DNA of 64,000 nucleotides from Symsagittifera roscoffensis (lineage: Eukaryota; Xenacoelomorpha; Acoela; Convolutidae): positions 34,510,369 through 34,574,368 of the forward strand of contig NC_087064.1 in assembly GCF_963678635.1 (NCBI RefSeq). Direction: 5' to 3'. The notes below the pieces were generated by a model, which was not told the DNA's origin, made no database searches, and saw only the letters and a list, made by a program, of their open reading frames with translations. This document shows positions 35,124-46,357 of the stretch, piece by piece. Position 1 is the first letter of the stretch. Each line of letters opens with the position of its first letter. The position numbers and the translations under genes are program-made.

Positions 35124-36010
35124 ACAACAACTGCAATTCTCAACAATTGTCTTACTCTTAAGGTATCATTATGTACATTGATCCCAAAAGCAGCGTTTTG
35201 TGAAAACATTGAATTTGAAGAACTAGCTGTCTAAAATGAAGAAAACTGTAGAAAAAATTTGATCTAAAAGTTTGACCACTTTTAATTTGATTTTACTTTT
35301 CCGCGCACTTGTAAAGTTTTATCATCATTGATTGAGGAAATGGCTAGAGGACCTATTTTACAATTCTACTGTTTGTCTAGGATAAAAACAATATCTTTGT
35401 ACGGAAGATTAACTTAATTTTGAGTACCCTACGCTAGAAAAAGTAGCAGACAACGCAGTAGTTTTAGAGGAGAGGTTTGACCCTCGGAGATTCGACCTCG
35501 AAAGGTCACTGAAAGTGTTTCACTTTGGTACTATTTTACCACATCAAAATTGGTCGTTCAAATATATTCAAAGGTGCCTGAAAAACGGCATTTTTGACAC
35601 GTTTAAAAAACGATTTGCCTGCTGAGCAGAACTTTGGTGGAATATGAACTTCATAATATTTTGGAAGAAAAAAAAATCAATAGGGTCGACCGAAAAAAGG
35701 CACTCACAGGAAAATCTTAGAGACGCGCCTACTTTTAAGTTTTTGGTCAAATGTTTTATTGAATTTCAAATTTTGAAATTCAAATTTTTAATTTCAAATA
35801 AACTTCTTCTGCTGTGCGAGCATTCTGTGATACTTTTCTCGATTTTAAAGGAAAAAAAACATTAAATAAGATGAAGATTGTTGCTTTATCATTCAGTTCT
35901 TTTTAATTTTTTTTTGTCTCCTATTTTGTCTTTCAATTAGATGACTATTGTGGTCGGAGCAACTTAACTGTGCAACTTGCACAGCACTATTCTTGTTCGT
36001 ATGAGCTCAC

Positions 36011-36177
36011 CTTCGAGTGTCTTCACCCATGGCAGTGTCTGCATAGAGTGGAGTACTCCGAACCTCCTCCAGTTAAACTTGTGGGCTATCTTCACACTCA
36101 GTGCCTGTGTCTGCTGTACTCGGGGCACCAACTGGGCAAACAGCTGCGACTCCCCCGGACCCAAGTAGAACGAGTCC
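36011..36177 (-). CDS. GABA-B-like receptor exon 3: flytrap lobe 1-2
   Basis: Residues 167-223. Acceptor gacctag, donor GAAG|gtgagc. SFYLGPGESQLFAQLV corresponds to the FPTFFRT-PS block of GABA-B receptors, and WRRFGVLHSMQTLPWVKTLE to the GW--I--I block. Confidence 0.93.
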
Positions 36178-36581
36178 CTAGGTCAAAATGTACTTTAATT
36201 TGGGCGTTTTGTTTGCGTGACATGGCTTTTGTATTATTGGCTGTTCAAGCATTCATCTCTCATAATTTGAAGATTCAGCAAAATTACAGAAAACTTGAAC
36301 ACATTTTTTTTACCCCATAACTTATTGTTCAAATATCTTCTTGCTCAGCAGTTTGAAGCATCAAGTTTTGACTGAACTGTCTAATAGGGTACGAAAATGG
36401 AGAGAACGTGAATTCAATTCAGACTGCAATAAAATGTTGAATAATCGCTCCCTCCTCTCGCAAAAACAAACTCGAAGTCAGCATAACCACTCCTTTTTCT
36501 CTCTAATTTTTAAAGTCTCTCTTTAAATTCTTAAGTATCTTAATTTACTATTTCTCCATTTTAGAAGCCCTCCTCCCCTAC
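36178..36581 (-). other. Intron 2 of the receptor gene
   Basis: 404 bp; no repeat recognised. Confidence 0.85.
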
Positions 36582-36752
36582 CTCGATGTTGCTGAGGGTG
36601 TGAGGAATGGCTTCTGGTATCCACTCTGTAGGAAGAAGGGGTGAGCGAAGAAGGACACTACCCCGTTGGAGTGGTGTGAACATTCTGGTCCAATCACCCC
36701 CTTTACCTCTGGCCGCTTCAGAAGACCACTCAACTCCTCAAACTTATCTGGC
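36582..36752 (-). CDS. GABA-B-like receptor exon 2: flytrap lobe 1
   Basis: Residues 110-167. Acceptor tttatttag, donor TCGAG|gtaggg. PDKFEELSGLL, then VKGVIGPECSHHSNGV, matches the ---LL--P-----PGCSSV region that contains one ligand-contacting Ser in GABBR1. LTPSATSR sits where GABBR1 has SYGSSSPALSNR. Ser is present near both positions, but alignment by eye cannot fix exact equivalence. Confidence 0.93.
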
Positions 36753-37145
36753 CTAAATAAACAAAACCACTCAGGAATGCACACAAAAATCTGAATAGGA
36801 GCTTTTTACGGAACGCGTCAAGCATAATTTTGTGCCATTTTTTTTACCATACCGAATATCACCACCACAGCGAAACATGTGGGTTTTAGTCAGCGGCGTG
36901 CGCAGGTTTTTTTGAGGGGGATGGGCAGTTTTTCAAAAAAATATTGACCTGCGTGTTTTAGGTAGACAACTTTGATTTTTCGAACACATCTAAAAGCGTA
37001 TGTTGACCCTATTTTGCCAGAAATTTCAGCATCGCTAGAAAATTCATGAAATTGACGTTTTTGAGCCTTTTTTGAAAGAATTTGACCGAGAAGAAAAAAC
37101 TTTTTTTCCATCATAAAGTCAAGTAGTTTTAAGAAATGAGCTAAC
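36753..37145 (-). other. Intron 1 of the receptor gene
   Basis: 393 bp, starts GTTAGC. The reading frame stays open across much of it, but using the donor restores family alignment and phase. Confidence 0.85.
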
Positions 37146-37474
37146 ATGAGATATGAGCTGCAATTTCCGTCGAAAGGGATGATGTTCACTTTCAGATTTC
37201 CCTCGGAATCGCCTCGACTACGGAAATCCGACGCCGCAAGCTCTGCCGAGATCAGGTTCGAGATGCCATCTTTCCAGGTACTGTTCCGGCCCGCGTACAT
37301 CATCACGAGTGATATGCTTTTGATATCGGTCGTGTTATTTCGAGGAGTTTTTTCATTCATCGTAGGAGAATTGGCTAATCGGGTTTGCTCTGCAAGTGGT
37401 ATGAAAATAGCCAGAATCAGAATCAAAATGCTCATTGCGCCTAAACAAACATCATCAAGACTCAGGCTTCGCAT
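37146..37474 (-). CDS. GABA-B-like receptor exon 1: start, signal peptide, flytrap start
   Basis: Residues 1-110. The chosen ATG (37474) gives MRSLSLDDVCLGAMSILILI and on into a hydrophobic core ending IPLAEQ, a plausible signal peptide. An in-frame ATG at 37435 (MSILILILAIFIPLAEQ) gives an equally good, shorter one. SLVMMYAGRN begins the flytrap, and NLKVNIIPFDGNCSSYLM matches the L-L---D--CDP--A block. NNTT, RNST and NCSS are possible glycosylation sites. A pyrimidine-rich tract and AG at 37491 could be the acceptor of a 5' UTR intron. Donor CTCAT|gttagc. Confidence 0.9.
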
Positions 37475-40165
37475 TGTAACGGATGCTTTTCTAAAACAAC
37501 ACAAGATGTCTTTTTATGCGACGGACATATTTTTAATGGCAGTTTTCTTGATTGTTTGGGTAAGTTCATATCTAGGAGCACAAGAAAACCCAAATGCATT
37601 TTCTTCAAATGACCTCTTCACCGTCCGAAGTGCATTCTATTCAGTCTAACCACCTTAACTAAAGCTGGGTAGTACATAAGCTTTCAATGACTAGGGAAAT
37701 CATTTTCAGGCTTTAGGCACCGCCAAAAATTGTAAAAAGATGACCTTAAAAATCTCATTATCTGAAGAAAAAAAAAGATATCAAGCCCAAAACCTCCAGC
37801 ATAGATCTGCCGGAACATCCTAAATGACGCATCATTTATGAATGGCAGATTTATCAGAACAATATAATGACATAAGATGACATTTGAACATAAGTATTTA
37901 GACAATTGGTTGGTTTTCCAGAGGGCAAGTGGAACATTTAGTGCTTCACTGGTCATAAAAGAAGACTTTTGCTCATTAATGGTTCATCAAAAGGTGGGCT
38001 GCGACACGTTCCAGCTCAGTGCAATTCGACCGCTGTCTTCGTTTCTAATTTGTATCCAATTATATCTCCATTATATTATGAAAAAGACACCAATCCGTCC
38101 CTTCTTTTCGCTCTAGGGCTCCGCTACTACGATGCGTCTTTCAAGTAATTCAATACTTGGGACGTTCTTCTTATACTTCTTACAGCCAAGACGGCTACTC
38201 AGTACAGCAGCAGCGGGCACAAAAGAGTCAGTAAATTCTAGCAGACTTGTATCCACTTGTGTCTCCACTAAAGAGTGTGTCTATGAATAACACTTTTTAA
38301 TGTTATTCATAGACGTATTTCATATTTTATCTCATAAGATCATCTCGCTATTCATCTTTAGGAGACTTCAGTCTTTAAAAGATGAATACCTATTCAAGAT
38401 AAATCGTCTTAGTTTTTAAGAAATGAGGGTTGCTGTTCTATGGCTCAGCAATTAGTTCTTTTTTTTAAAAAAAAAGTCATGAATAGTCTCGCTTCTTAAG
38501 CTTTGCTAGTCATGGCAAATGAGACCACAAATGGTTGCAAGGCGCAGAAATGATTAGTCACTGTCACTTTTTTTTTGTAAAAACTTCATAATAGTCTCTA
38601 CCAACATTACAATCAACCCGAAGAATTTGCAAAAAAAACATATACCAATCTTATCAGAAGGCACTTATTGCAAAAAATTTCTCCGGCAGGCAACAATTGT
38701 GTTGAAGCAGGCTAACCCGTCACGATTTTCTGGATTTTTCCAATGTAAAAGCAAACAAACACGTCAGTTCATGTTGGGATCAAAAAAAGTTCACGCGTAA
38801 GCGTTAACAGCCTGAACAGATTTCACAAAGGGGCAGGACATGGAAGCCCCATTGGAGCCTTTTATGTGGTCCTCATCGTGAAATGATTACAAGATATTTT
38901 CGCTAACATAAAGCTTCTCGAAAAGGATAATACCATATAATATGATACACTTTGTGAGACTAAAAAAAATTGCGTTGTGTTAATATTTAACTTTGTTCAC
39001 GCTGTTCTTCTGGCACTTTGACCTGTGCAGCGGGCAGAATTGACCTGCGCATTAGCAGCCGTAGATAAGCGTTAAGCTGGTTTAACTCTATAGGAGGTGG
39101 GAATCGGCGCCGATGAAAACAGTTATAGCTTTCTTCTCTGTTTAAAAGGAAACCCATAATCAATTCGAGTACCCTACATTTCCGCTGCACTTTTAAATCA
39201 ATTAATTTACTAATATTCATCTGTTGTAGCGGAAAAATAAAGTGCCGGTTATGGGGTGTGTTTAGGGGGTCTAAGCAAAACTTCGATGAATTAAATTGGT
39301 TCGCTGTGTCATGGTTTAAACAGTCTGCAATGCTAAAAATTTTTAAAATCAGCCTGAAAAATGACGGAGGTGACAGTAGTTAAGGTGAGGGGTTTTCAGT
39401 TTGTCAGGAACTAAGTACACTGAAGAACGATAAGTTTCCTAAGCATCATCCTGAATGGTATTTTAGGGGCTGGTGCTTATCTTTTTATTTAAAAAGGTTA
39501 AGGGGAACTGAAAGGTTGCAAATTTACTCAATTCATCAAGAAGTTGAAAGCAAAACAAAAAAAAATCAGTTGCTCATTTTGATAAAATAATCCAGAAGGT
39601 CAAAAGAAAAGATGATATTAAAGAGAATCAAGGGAGCGGAAGGAAAAGAGGTTGTTCCTCAATCTGGACTGCCTATTTTCAAAGTACAGTGGAGGTTGTA
39701 CTTATATGCACTTGGTTGTGTGCATTTAATCAAAGCGTGAAATATGCAATCAAAACATTTTTTGAGTCCCTGATTGAACCGTAAAACTAATTATAATTAG
39801 CCAGTCAATGATTTTTTTGGTGAAGAGAATTAATTTTTGAGACCTCCTTTGAATAAAATTGTTCGGCACTTTTTTGAAGGCAAAAAAATTGAGTGAACAT
39901 TTTTCCCCATTGGCAAAATAGCATCTGTTTTCGAATTTTTTTATTCATGAAATGCTAAGAAAACAAGTGAAACTAATTTAAGGTTTCTTTTTCCTCTCCC
40001 CTTACTTGGGATTTCTTGCTAGTAATTTTTTTGTTTTTTATGTGCGATTGTTACAAAAATTGGCATGCGGGCTGCTTTCGTGAGGTGGGGAAAAGGAAAA
40101 ATAGGCTTATTAGGAATCAATATCAGAAGTTTGGGCTACTAGTTGGGTATAGAAAAGTCGGCTCT
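37475..40165. other. 5' flank of the receptor gene, no gene recognised
   Basis: Should include the receptor promoter, but no core promoter element stands out in AT-rich sequence. Two hairpins lie at 38.28-38.39 kb. An isolated minus-strand frame (38987-39220) is noted in the findings. Confidence 0.4.
38279..38390. repeat. Two consecutive hairpins
   Basis: GTCTATGAATAACA, loop CTTTTTAA, TGTTATTCATAGAC: a perfect 14-bp stem at 38279-38314. About 35 bases on, TATTCATCTTT-AGGAGAC faces GTCTTTAAAAGATGAATA (about 38350-38390) with a few mismatches. Possibly the remains of a foldback element. Confidence 0.8.
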
Positions 40166-40167
40166 TT

Positions 40168-40741
40168 TTCCTAATTTCGACTTTTTAATTGGCATTTTTG
40201 ACGGAATTTTTTAACATCATTCTAAAGGTACTCCACTTTCAATACTTTTGTTCCGACTTTCGATACAAAAGTAACGGAATATTTGTGCTCGGGGTGGGTT
40301 TTTTCTTTCTTTCTAACTTTAACTGGCCCTTTTGACAGAATTGTTTTGTCCTGAGCTCAAATTTGAAAAGATATTTCACCTGTGAATTTTTTTTGTAAAA
40401 CTATGGGGGTTTAAAGACTGGCATTTTGACCAATTTGGGACAATTAACGCGCGAAAAATTTCGCGCTATTAACGCGTAAGCGAAAACTCAATCCGTCTTA
40501 GAAATCCTTCCAAATTGGTTGAAGGAAGCTTATTTGCCATAATTCATTTGTTACTAAAAGCAAAGTTTATCACTTTGTATTTTATATGACGTGTGGGGGG
40601 ATGGTTTTCACAAAAAATCCCAAAATTTTTTCAGAAATTTTTTCATTTTTTGTATACATTTTTTTTCATGTTATGACTGCTTCATAGACCATAAAAGGCA
40701 GTCGGAACATTCAGGGCTTCGCCTTGATACGATCAGTCTTG
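40168..40741 (+). repeat. RC1 repeat, near-complete, with a 5' fragment beside it
   Basis: The complete copy is 40249-40741: TGTTCCGACTTTCGATAC to TGATACGATCAGTCTT plus G. A short piece of another 5' module (TTTCGACTTTTTAATTGGCA) lies at 40168-40232. The CpG block reads AACGCGCGAAAAATTTCGCG. Confidence 0.9.
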
Positions 40742-40834
40742 TTTATTATTTGGATAGGAGATTTTTTTTAATTATGGCAATTGTTTGCGACGAATTCTCG
40801 CAGTTTGAATTGATATAAAAGATTGCTTTTGACC

Positions 40835-41115
40835 AATTGTCGCTATGGACATTTTAATACCTCGTGGCAATCAGCGCCTGAGTAGCAATTTAATCCGGCC
40901 CCAAAATTGTCTCAAATTAGCTTAAAATAAAAATTTTTGTCTTTGTAATGAAATTCTTAGGCCGAATATATCCTTTTGAGCTTTGCGTAGCCTGTTGGCT
41001 GAATTTGTTTGTTTTTGCTTGGAATTATTCTCAATGTTTTGAATCAAAAATATTTCATAGACTTCTATGGACTCTCAGAATATTCAGGGTTCCACCCTGG
41101 TGCAAACAGTCTGGT
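40835..41115 (+). repeat. RC1 repeat, decayed 3' half
   Basis: CAATTTAATCCGGCCCC, GCGTAGCCTGTTGGCTGAAT, ATTCAGGGTTCCACCCTGGT (hairpin) and CAAACAGTCTGG in family order. Confidence 0.65.
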
Positions 41116-41546
41116 AAAGGATCTTTGTGATCAAATTTCGTCATTGTAACTGATCAATATATTAATTTTACACGTCTAATTGGGTTAAAAATAAGCTGCA
41201 ACAAATGTTTGGAAGCTAAAAAACTAAAAAGAAAATTACACTCCATTACATCTCATTTTCTCATTTAAGTTTTTTTAATGCCCTAATAATTTTTCCAAAA
41301 ATGTTGCCTTCGTCTATCCAACTCATATTCTGAACCTACTCAGCAAAGTTTTTGCAGTTTCTACATACAAACTGTTAGTTGAATGACAAAAAATTTGTTG
41401 CATAGACTCTCACCATATCCATCAATTTCTCGCCCGGCACTAAATGACTACGCAGCCCCCATGTTTAATTGTCCTTGCACCTTCGCATAGTAACTGCACG
41501 TCAAAAAAACGTTAAGCAATAAATTAAATTTTTGCAAAGAAAAAAA

Positions 41547-42081
41547 CAAATGACTGCTCGTATCAGGGCAAAACCCTGAGTGTTCCGACTGCCTTTTAAG
41601 GTTTATGGAGCAGTAATAACATTAAAAAATTAAATGTATTGAACGAAATGAAAATTTGTTTTTTCTAAAGTTTGAACACTTTTATGAAAATCATCCCCCC
41701 ACACGCCATAAAAAGAACAAAAGGATAGATTTCGCTCCTTGTAACAAATCAAATATGGCATATAAGCTTCTTTCAACTAAATCGGAACGATTTCTACGAC
41801 GGATTAACTCTACGCTTACGCGTTAATAGCGCGAAATATATCGCGCGTTAATTGTTCCCAATTGGCCAAAATGGCAATCTTTAAAAAACCCCATAACTTT
41901 ACGGGAAATGATCACAGGTGAATTATCTTTTCAAATTTAAGCTCAGGACAACAATACCTTTTGAATGATGTAAAAAAATGCCGTCAAAAATTGCTAGTTA
42001 AAAAGTCAAAATTTGTCCGAAGAAAAAAAAACCCACCCCGATCACAAATATTCCGTTACTTTCGTATCGAAAGTCGGAACA
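41547..42081 (-). repeat. RC1 repeat, near-complete (535 bp)
   Basis: CAAATGACTGCTCGTATCAG to CGAAAGTCGGAACA. Central TTAATAGCGCGAAATATATC intact, terminal TTTCGTATCGAAAGT palindrome intact. The hairpin is mutated (AGGGCAAAACCCT). Confidence 0.92.
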
Positions 42082-42792
42082 AAAAATCGTTCGATACAGT
42101 AATGCTGCAACTTCAATGTCAAACTGTTGGATATATTGAGATGTGTCTTTAAGTTTTAAAGTTTTTTAAGATTGAATCAATGATTGATCATAGAAGTCTT
42201 AGTATTCAAACAATATAATTGATTACTAAATTTGTAAATGAGAAACTAATCGGAAAATGTACTTTCCAAAAATGTAACTTTCGCTTTTTCAGTGCGTCAT
42301 ATAGAATTTCAGTGCATGATACATTGTATACTTTTCTCATCATCGACTATCTGTTTCTTTGACATATCAGCTAAACACGGTTTTTGTCAAAACTGCTCAT
42401 AATATTAACATTACTTTTCCACCACTGAAAGTGAGAAAAAGACTTTGTTTTTGATGCGTTTTAATTTTTTCGCTACTTTTTGTACACAACTCAGCAAAAG
42501 AAAAATACGAAAAATCAACTTAAAGCTGCTTGCAACTAAAAACAGCTTGTGAGAGAAGGTTTCAACAAAAAAAGTTATTTAAAATTGAAAGAAATAATTA
42601 AAAATCATTAAACCAAATGTTGAATAAGCCTTATAAAGATCATTTCGATTCAAAAGGCAGCGGAGCGAAGCAGTACGAACCGAATACCGTATTATTTTTT
42701 GCGTTCACATGGCTAGTTCTCTTAGTCTAGAAAAAATGAGATTTACTTTCTTAGCGCTTAAAATTAGTGAAGGCACATCCATCAACGTAAAA

Positions 42793-43135
42793 CAAAATAA
42801 GACTGCTCCTCGTGCATCAGGCCGATTCCCTGAATGTTTCGACTGCCTTTTTTTGGTAGCGAATATATGTTGCAAAAAAAACAATTTATTTGGAAAATCT
42901 CAAAGATTGAGTATGAAAATTTGAGCCGTACGACATTAAGACGACCAAGCAATTTCAATACATTTCGTGGGGCGGGATAATTTGCCACGCAAGATTATTA
43001 AATTATTATAGTACCTTCGAAAAGCGCATGAAATGCTCCAGAATTTGGCCAAATTGGCAGTTTTTAACTTTCAAAACTTCACAAAAAATGATCTTACATT
43101 TTAAGTCAAGAGTCGATGTTTTCATTTTTGCAAAA
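42793..43135 (-). repeat. RC1 repeat, heavily decayed
   Basis: AAGACTGCTCCTCGTGCATC, CTGAATGTTTCGACTGCC, then GGCCAAATTGGCAGTTTTTA and AAAAAATGATCTTACATTTT in order, with large losses between. Confidence 0.55.
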
Positions 43136-43191
43136 AAACTTGTTTGAATCGGATCACTATTGGTAGGAAAAAAATGGCCTTTAAAGTAGAA

Positions 43192-43624
43192 CAAGACTGC
43201 TCGTATCCGGGCGAGGCAGTCAACCTACAATCCACCATCAACCCACACCACGAATAAAGTACAAAAGGATAGTTTTTGCTCCTTGTAACAAGTCAATCAT
43301 GGCAAATTAGCTTCCTTCAACCAATTTGGAACAATTTCTAAGACGGACTAAATCTCCGCTTACGCGTTAATAGCGCGAAATATATCGCGCGTCAATTGTT
43401 CCAAATTGGCCAAAAATGGCAATCTTTAAAAACCCATATAACTATGGAAAATGATTTCAAGTGATATATCTTTTCAAATTTAAGCTCAGGACAACAATAC
43501 CTTTTGACTGGTGTAAAAAAATTTCCGTCAAAAATTGCTAGTTAAAAAGTCGAAATTTGTCCGAAGAAAAAAAAACCCACCCCAGCACAAATATTCCGTT
43601 ACTTTCGTTACGAAAGTCGGAACA
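43192..43624 (-). repeat. RC1 repeat, hairpin region deleted
   Basis: CAAGACTGCTCGTATCCGGG is joined to a short CCATCAACCCACACCACG stretch, losing the inner part of the hairpin module. The rest, to TACGAAAGTCGGAACA, is complete. Confidence 0.88.
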
Positions 43625-44658
43625 ATAACTGGACTAATAACCAGCGGTAGTATCATGCGATACTAAATTGTAAAGTAGAACATAGTTGTACTAGTACTGG
43701 TATTATACTTCAAGAACATTAGGTCCATACTTTCTAAATCCTTATGAATAACATCTTAATTGTATAAACGGCGATCTAATTTGGCTTCCAACCAATCTGA
43801 AATCATTCCAAGCTGAACTGAGGCTAGCAATTTGGTTTAATAGATTAGTAAACATCGCTTCTAAACTTTATCAAAATAGTTTATCAAAGACCTTTTTACT
43901 GACATTAAATGGCACTCGGAACAGTCAAAGTGCTAGGCCCTCAAATGAAAATATTTGTTTGTTTTTTTCCCCAAAATTTAGGCTGCCCCTCGCTTCATAT
44001 AATATTTTAGGCCATTGGTATTTTATCAGAGTATAGAAATTTCGCAAATTCACAACGGAAACTATAGCTGAACATGAAATAGGTTTCAAGTCCGAAGTCC
44101 CTGCGGTTGCGCTCATTAAATAAGTTGGGAGGAGTATAATTCAGTTCGTCTGTTGACGTGTCGTTTATGACAAAAACAAAGATTTGAAAGACAAGTCAAA
44201 ACTGTCAGTTGAACTGAATACTGAAAAAATGGGTAGTCTCAACTAATAATGGGAATTATAAACAAACCAAGTAGGAAAGAAAATAGAATAAAAGTTCGTC
44301 GTATTTTGAACTTAAGGATGTAGCTGTTAAATGAAAAGCAGAAAAAAGCCTTCCTTGGTACTCATTTTAACATCATAATACATCCAGTCGTTTTTTAGCT
44401 CTGCTTTTCACATTCTCTAGATATTTTACATTTTGTGAAGGTATTTTTCTCTAATTTTTTTTTGCAAAAAGATTTTTTTTTGCAATAAATAAAGCCAGAC
44501 GGTAGACCTCCGGTTCACCTAGGACTACCTAGTCTCAAAGGGCTTTGCAATTCTTCATTAAAAACGACTCTTCAAAATTAAGTTAATGCCGAACATATGA
44601 GTTTGTTATAAAATTGTCTACAAAGAAACCCGCTGGGAATCTGAATAATTATTGAAAG
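43625..44658. other. Unassigned stretch
   Basis: No gene. GACATTAAATGGCACTCGG at about 43901 is a possible remnant of a plus-oriented RC1 3' end. Confidence 0.35.
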
Positions 44659-45018
44659 CAGTAGCGGATTTAGGGGGGGGGGGACGGGGGAGAGGGGCGC
44701 TTCTTTTCCTCAGGGATTCGACCCTCTGCCGACCCAAAGGGTCCCCTCTTTGTACTATTTTGAGATATCCATTTTTGGCTGACTGACTTTAAAGTTTTTC
44801 TAAATGCACCTTTGGCGCCAAAATATACTAAACGCCTTTTGGCCTGTTCTTTTTTCAAAAATTTGCCTGCGGCCCAGAATTTTGGTCAAACTACGCCCTT
44901 TAGAGTGGTTTGGGAGAGCTCAGAAAATCAATTTAATCGACCTAAAAAAAAGTCGACAAAAGTATCAAATTTTTTTTTGAAAATCCGCCCCCTCGAGAGA
45001 TTCCTAGATCCGCACTTG
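44659..45018 (+). mobile_element. hAT-type MITE copy 2 (360 bp)
   Basis: TIRs CAGTAGCGGATTTAGG and CCTAGATCCGCACTTG. Flanking 8-mers ATTGAAAG (44651-44658) and ATTCAAAG (45019-45026) match at 7 of 8 positions. Internal GATTCGACCCTCTGCCGACC shared with the other copies. Non-coding; the short open frames inside it are by-products. Confidence 0.87.
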
Positions 45019-45708
45019 ATTCAAAGTGAATCAAACCATGCAACGCGTTTTTATTAGAGAATCCATGTTGAAAAAACTCAAAAAATCACAAACTTAAGTC
45101 CATATGAAGCTCATGAAGCGAGCTTTTTGAGTTAATTACACGTTTATAGAGAGCAAAAACTTTAAAATTCATTTTAAAAATCAAAAAATAGAAAACCTTT
45201 TTTTAAATTAATTTGATTGCATAGAGAAGTAGTAGTGAAGAAAAGAGCGCAAAAAAACATACGAGAAAAATCAGATCAAGAAAAAAACGACAGATGATAA
45301 ATATATCCTGGCATAGACAGATATGTTATCAGTCACAATTATAATGCGCTATTGTTGCCCTCCTGATTAACGAGTTTTATATCACCACTATTTGGAAGTA
45401 CACTCACAGACTGTAAGTATATTATTCGAACTCACCAAAAACGAGGTTAAGAGGAAGAAGAAATTCATGTCTGAACAGGTTTACATCGTCGCGGACAAAC
45501 TCGTAAAAATCATGTTTTGGTCGAAAAACCAGAAATTTAGTCATTAAAGTTTTCAAAAAAACTACGGACTTGTCATTTGCTTCCCCAGTCAATTGCTTTT
45601 AAACCTAAATTTCTAGCTATTCATTTTTTTCAAATTGCTACGTTAAGACTGGTTATGTTCTAGCTGCTACATTCGGACTGATTATGTTTAGCTGAATGTT
45701 CATATAGT

Positions 45709-46054
45709 TGATGATGATGACGAGTGGTTTCTGCGATTCGCAGAGGATCCATGAAAAACTTTTCTAGCCTGTCTAAGCTTATTCCGTTTCGATTATTTCC
45801 CCACACTCCAGACTGAGTTATTTTGTTGCGCGACGCTCTTTTTTTTGCGACTCAACAAGGCCGTTTTTTGCGTCTAGAGCTTTCAAGTGGTACGGCAAAT
45901 ACTATTACAGCTGTAATCGGTCAGGCTATGGTAGACCTGAAGCTAGAGGTCAAATGAGAGCTCGTCCTCACACACTATCATTACTATGGCAGGGGATCGA
46001 TTACACGATCTGCCGACCTTAAAGTGAACGCCTGACCACTATGCTAAGTGCCTC
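45709..46054 (-). repeat. tRNA-like SINE, copy 1
   Basis: Minus-strand reading starts GGCACTTAGCATAGTGGTC, a good pol III A box (TRGCNNAGTGG) at 46046-46036. About 30 bases on, GTGTAATCGATCCCC (46008-45994) stands in the B-box position. A non-tRNA body follows, ending in an ATCATCATCA tail. It has no complete acceptor stem or anticodon arm, so it is a SINE rather than a tRNA gene. Copy 2 is at 54.78-55.06 kb. Confidence 0.65.
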
Positions 46055-46357
46055 ACTCATGCTGCAATCCCGGTTGATTTTTCACTCTCCGGTCGCGCCT
46101 TCGCAACTAATTTTCATTTGGTCGCGCTGGTCGCCGTTAATTTTTCCTGGGTCGCATCGGTCGCGGACACAACTCCTTGATCTGTAGAACCTAGAAATTT
46201 GATCGCTGTTTTCTGAAAAAAAATTGGTCGCGGTGGTCTAAAAATACTAAAGTTTGGTGGCGATAGTTTAATCATATAGCCAAAACCTCTATCCGGGTTT
46301 CTTTTCGGCGATCAAATTTGTTAAGATGGGGCTTTCCGCACTCATAGTAAAAATAAA

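Larger units (their letters stand above)
29259..36010 (-). other. Intron 3 of the receptor gene (6.8 kb)
   Basis: The longest intron. It carries a complete RC1 copy next to a MULE transposase pseudogene (30.3-32.0 kb) and a nested RC1 cluster (33.7-35.1 kb). No other gene is supported. Confidence 0.85.
12935..37474 (-). other. GABBR-like: GABA-B-like receptor gene (11 coding exons)
   Basis: This is a class C GPCR gene. Members of this family bind GABA or relatives in an extracellular Venus-flytrap domain and signal through Gi/o at the plasma membrane, usually as heterodimers. Eleven exons total 2523 nt (840 codons plus stop); every junction is GT-AG and phase-compatible. Order: signal peptide (1-35), flytrap (about 55-440), TM1-TM7 (about 461-738), tail (739-840). 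As in the GABA-B family, there is no cysteine-rich domain between flytrap and TM1. Family landmarks include AYD, DHTV, RNQKLIK, KTWR, YETR and LNDSR-IGISIYN. Intracellular loop 1 (NQKLIK) resembles vertebrate GABBR2, whereas TM3 and AYET resemble GABBR1, so the subtype is unresolved. The tail shows no leucine-heptad coiled coil, the segment through which GABBR1 and GABBR2 pair. The introns are full of repeats. Confidence 0.92.

Noticed and set aside
37475-37504. Receptor start at the TTG of 37504
   Set aside because: Not an ATG. The pyrimidine-rich tract ending TTTTAG reads better as an acceptor or 5' UTR; ATG 37474 or 37435 gives a signal peptide directly.
37146-37649. 167-codon plus-strand frame
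   Set aside because: Antisense shadow of receptor exon 1 and its 5' flank.
46021-46060. Possible tRNA gene
   Set aside because: A-box and B-box-like motifs are present, but no acceptor stem or anticodon arm folds, and a second diverged copy shows it is a SINE.
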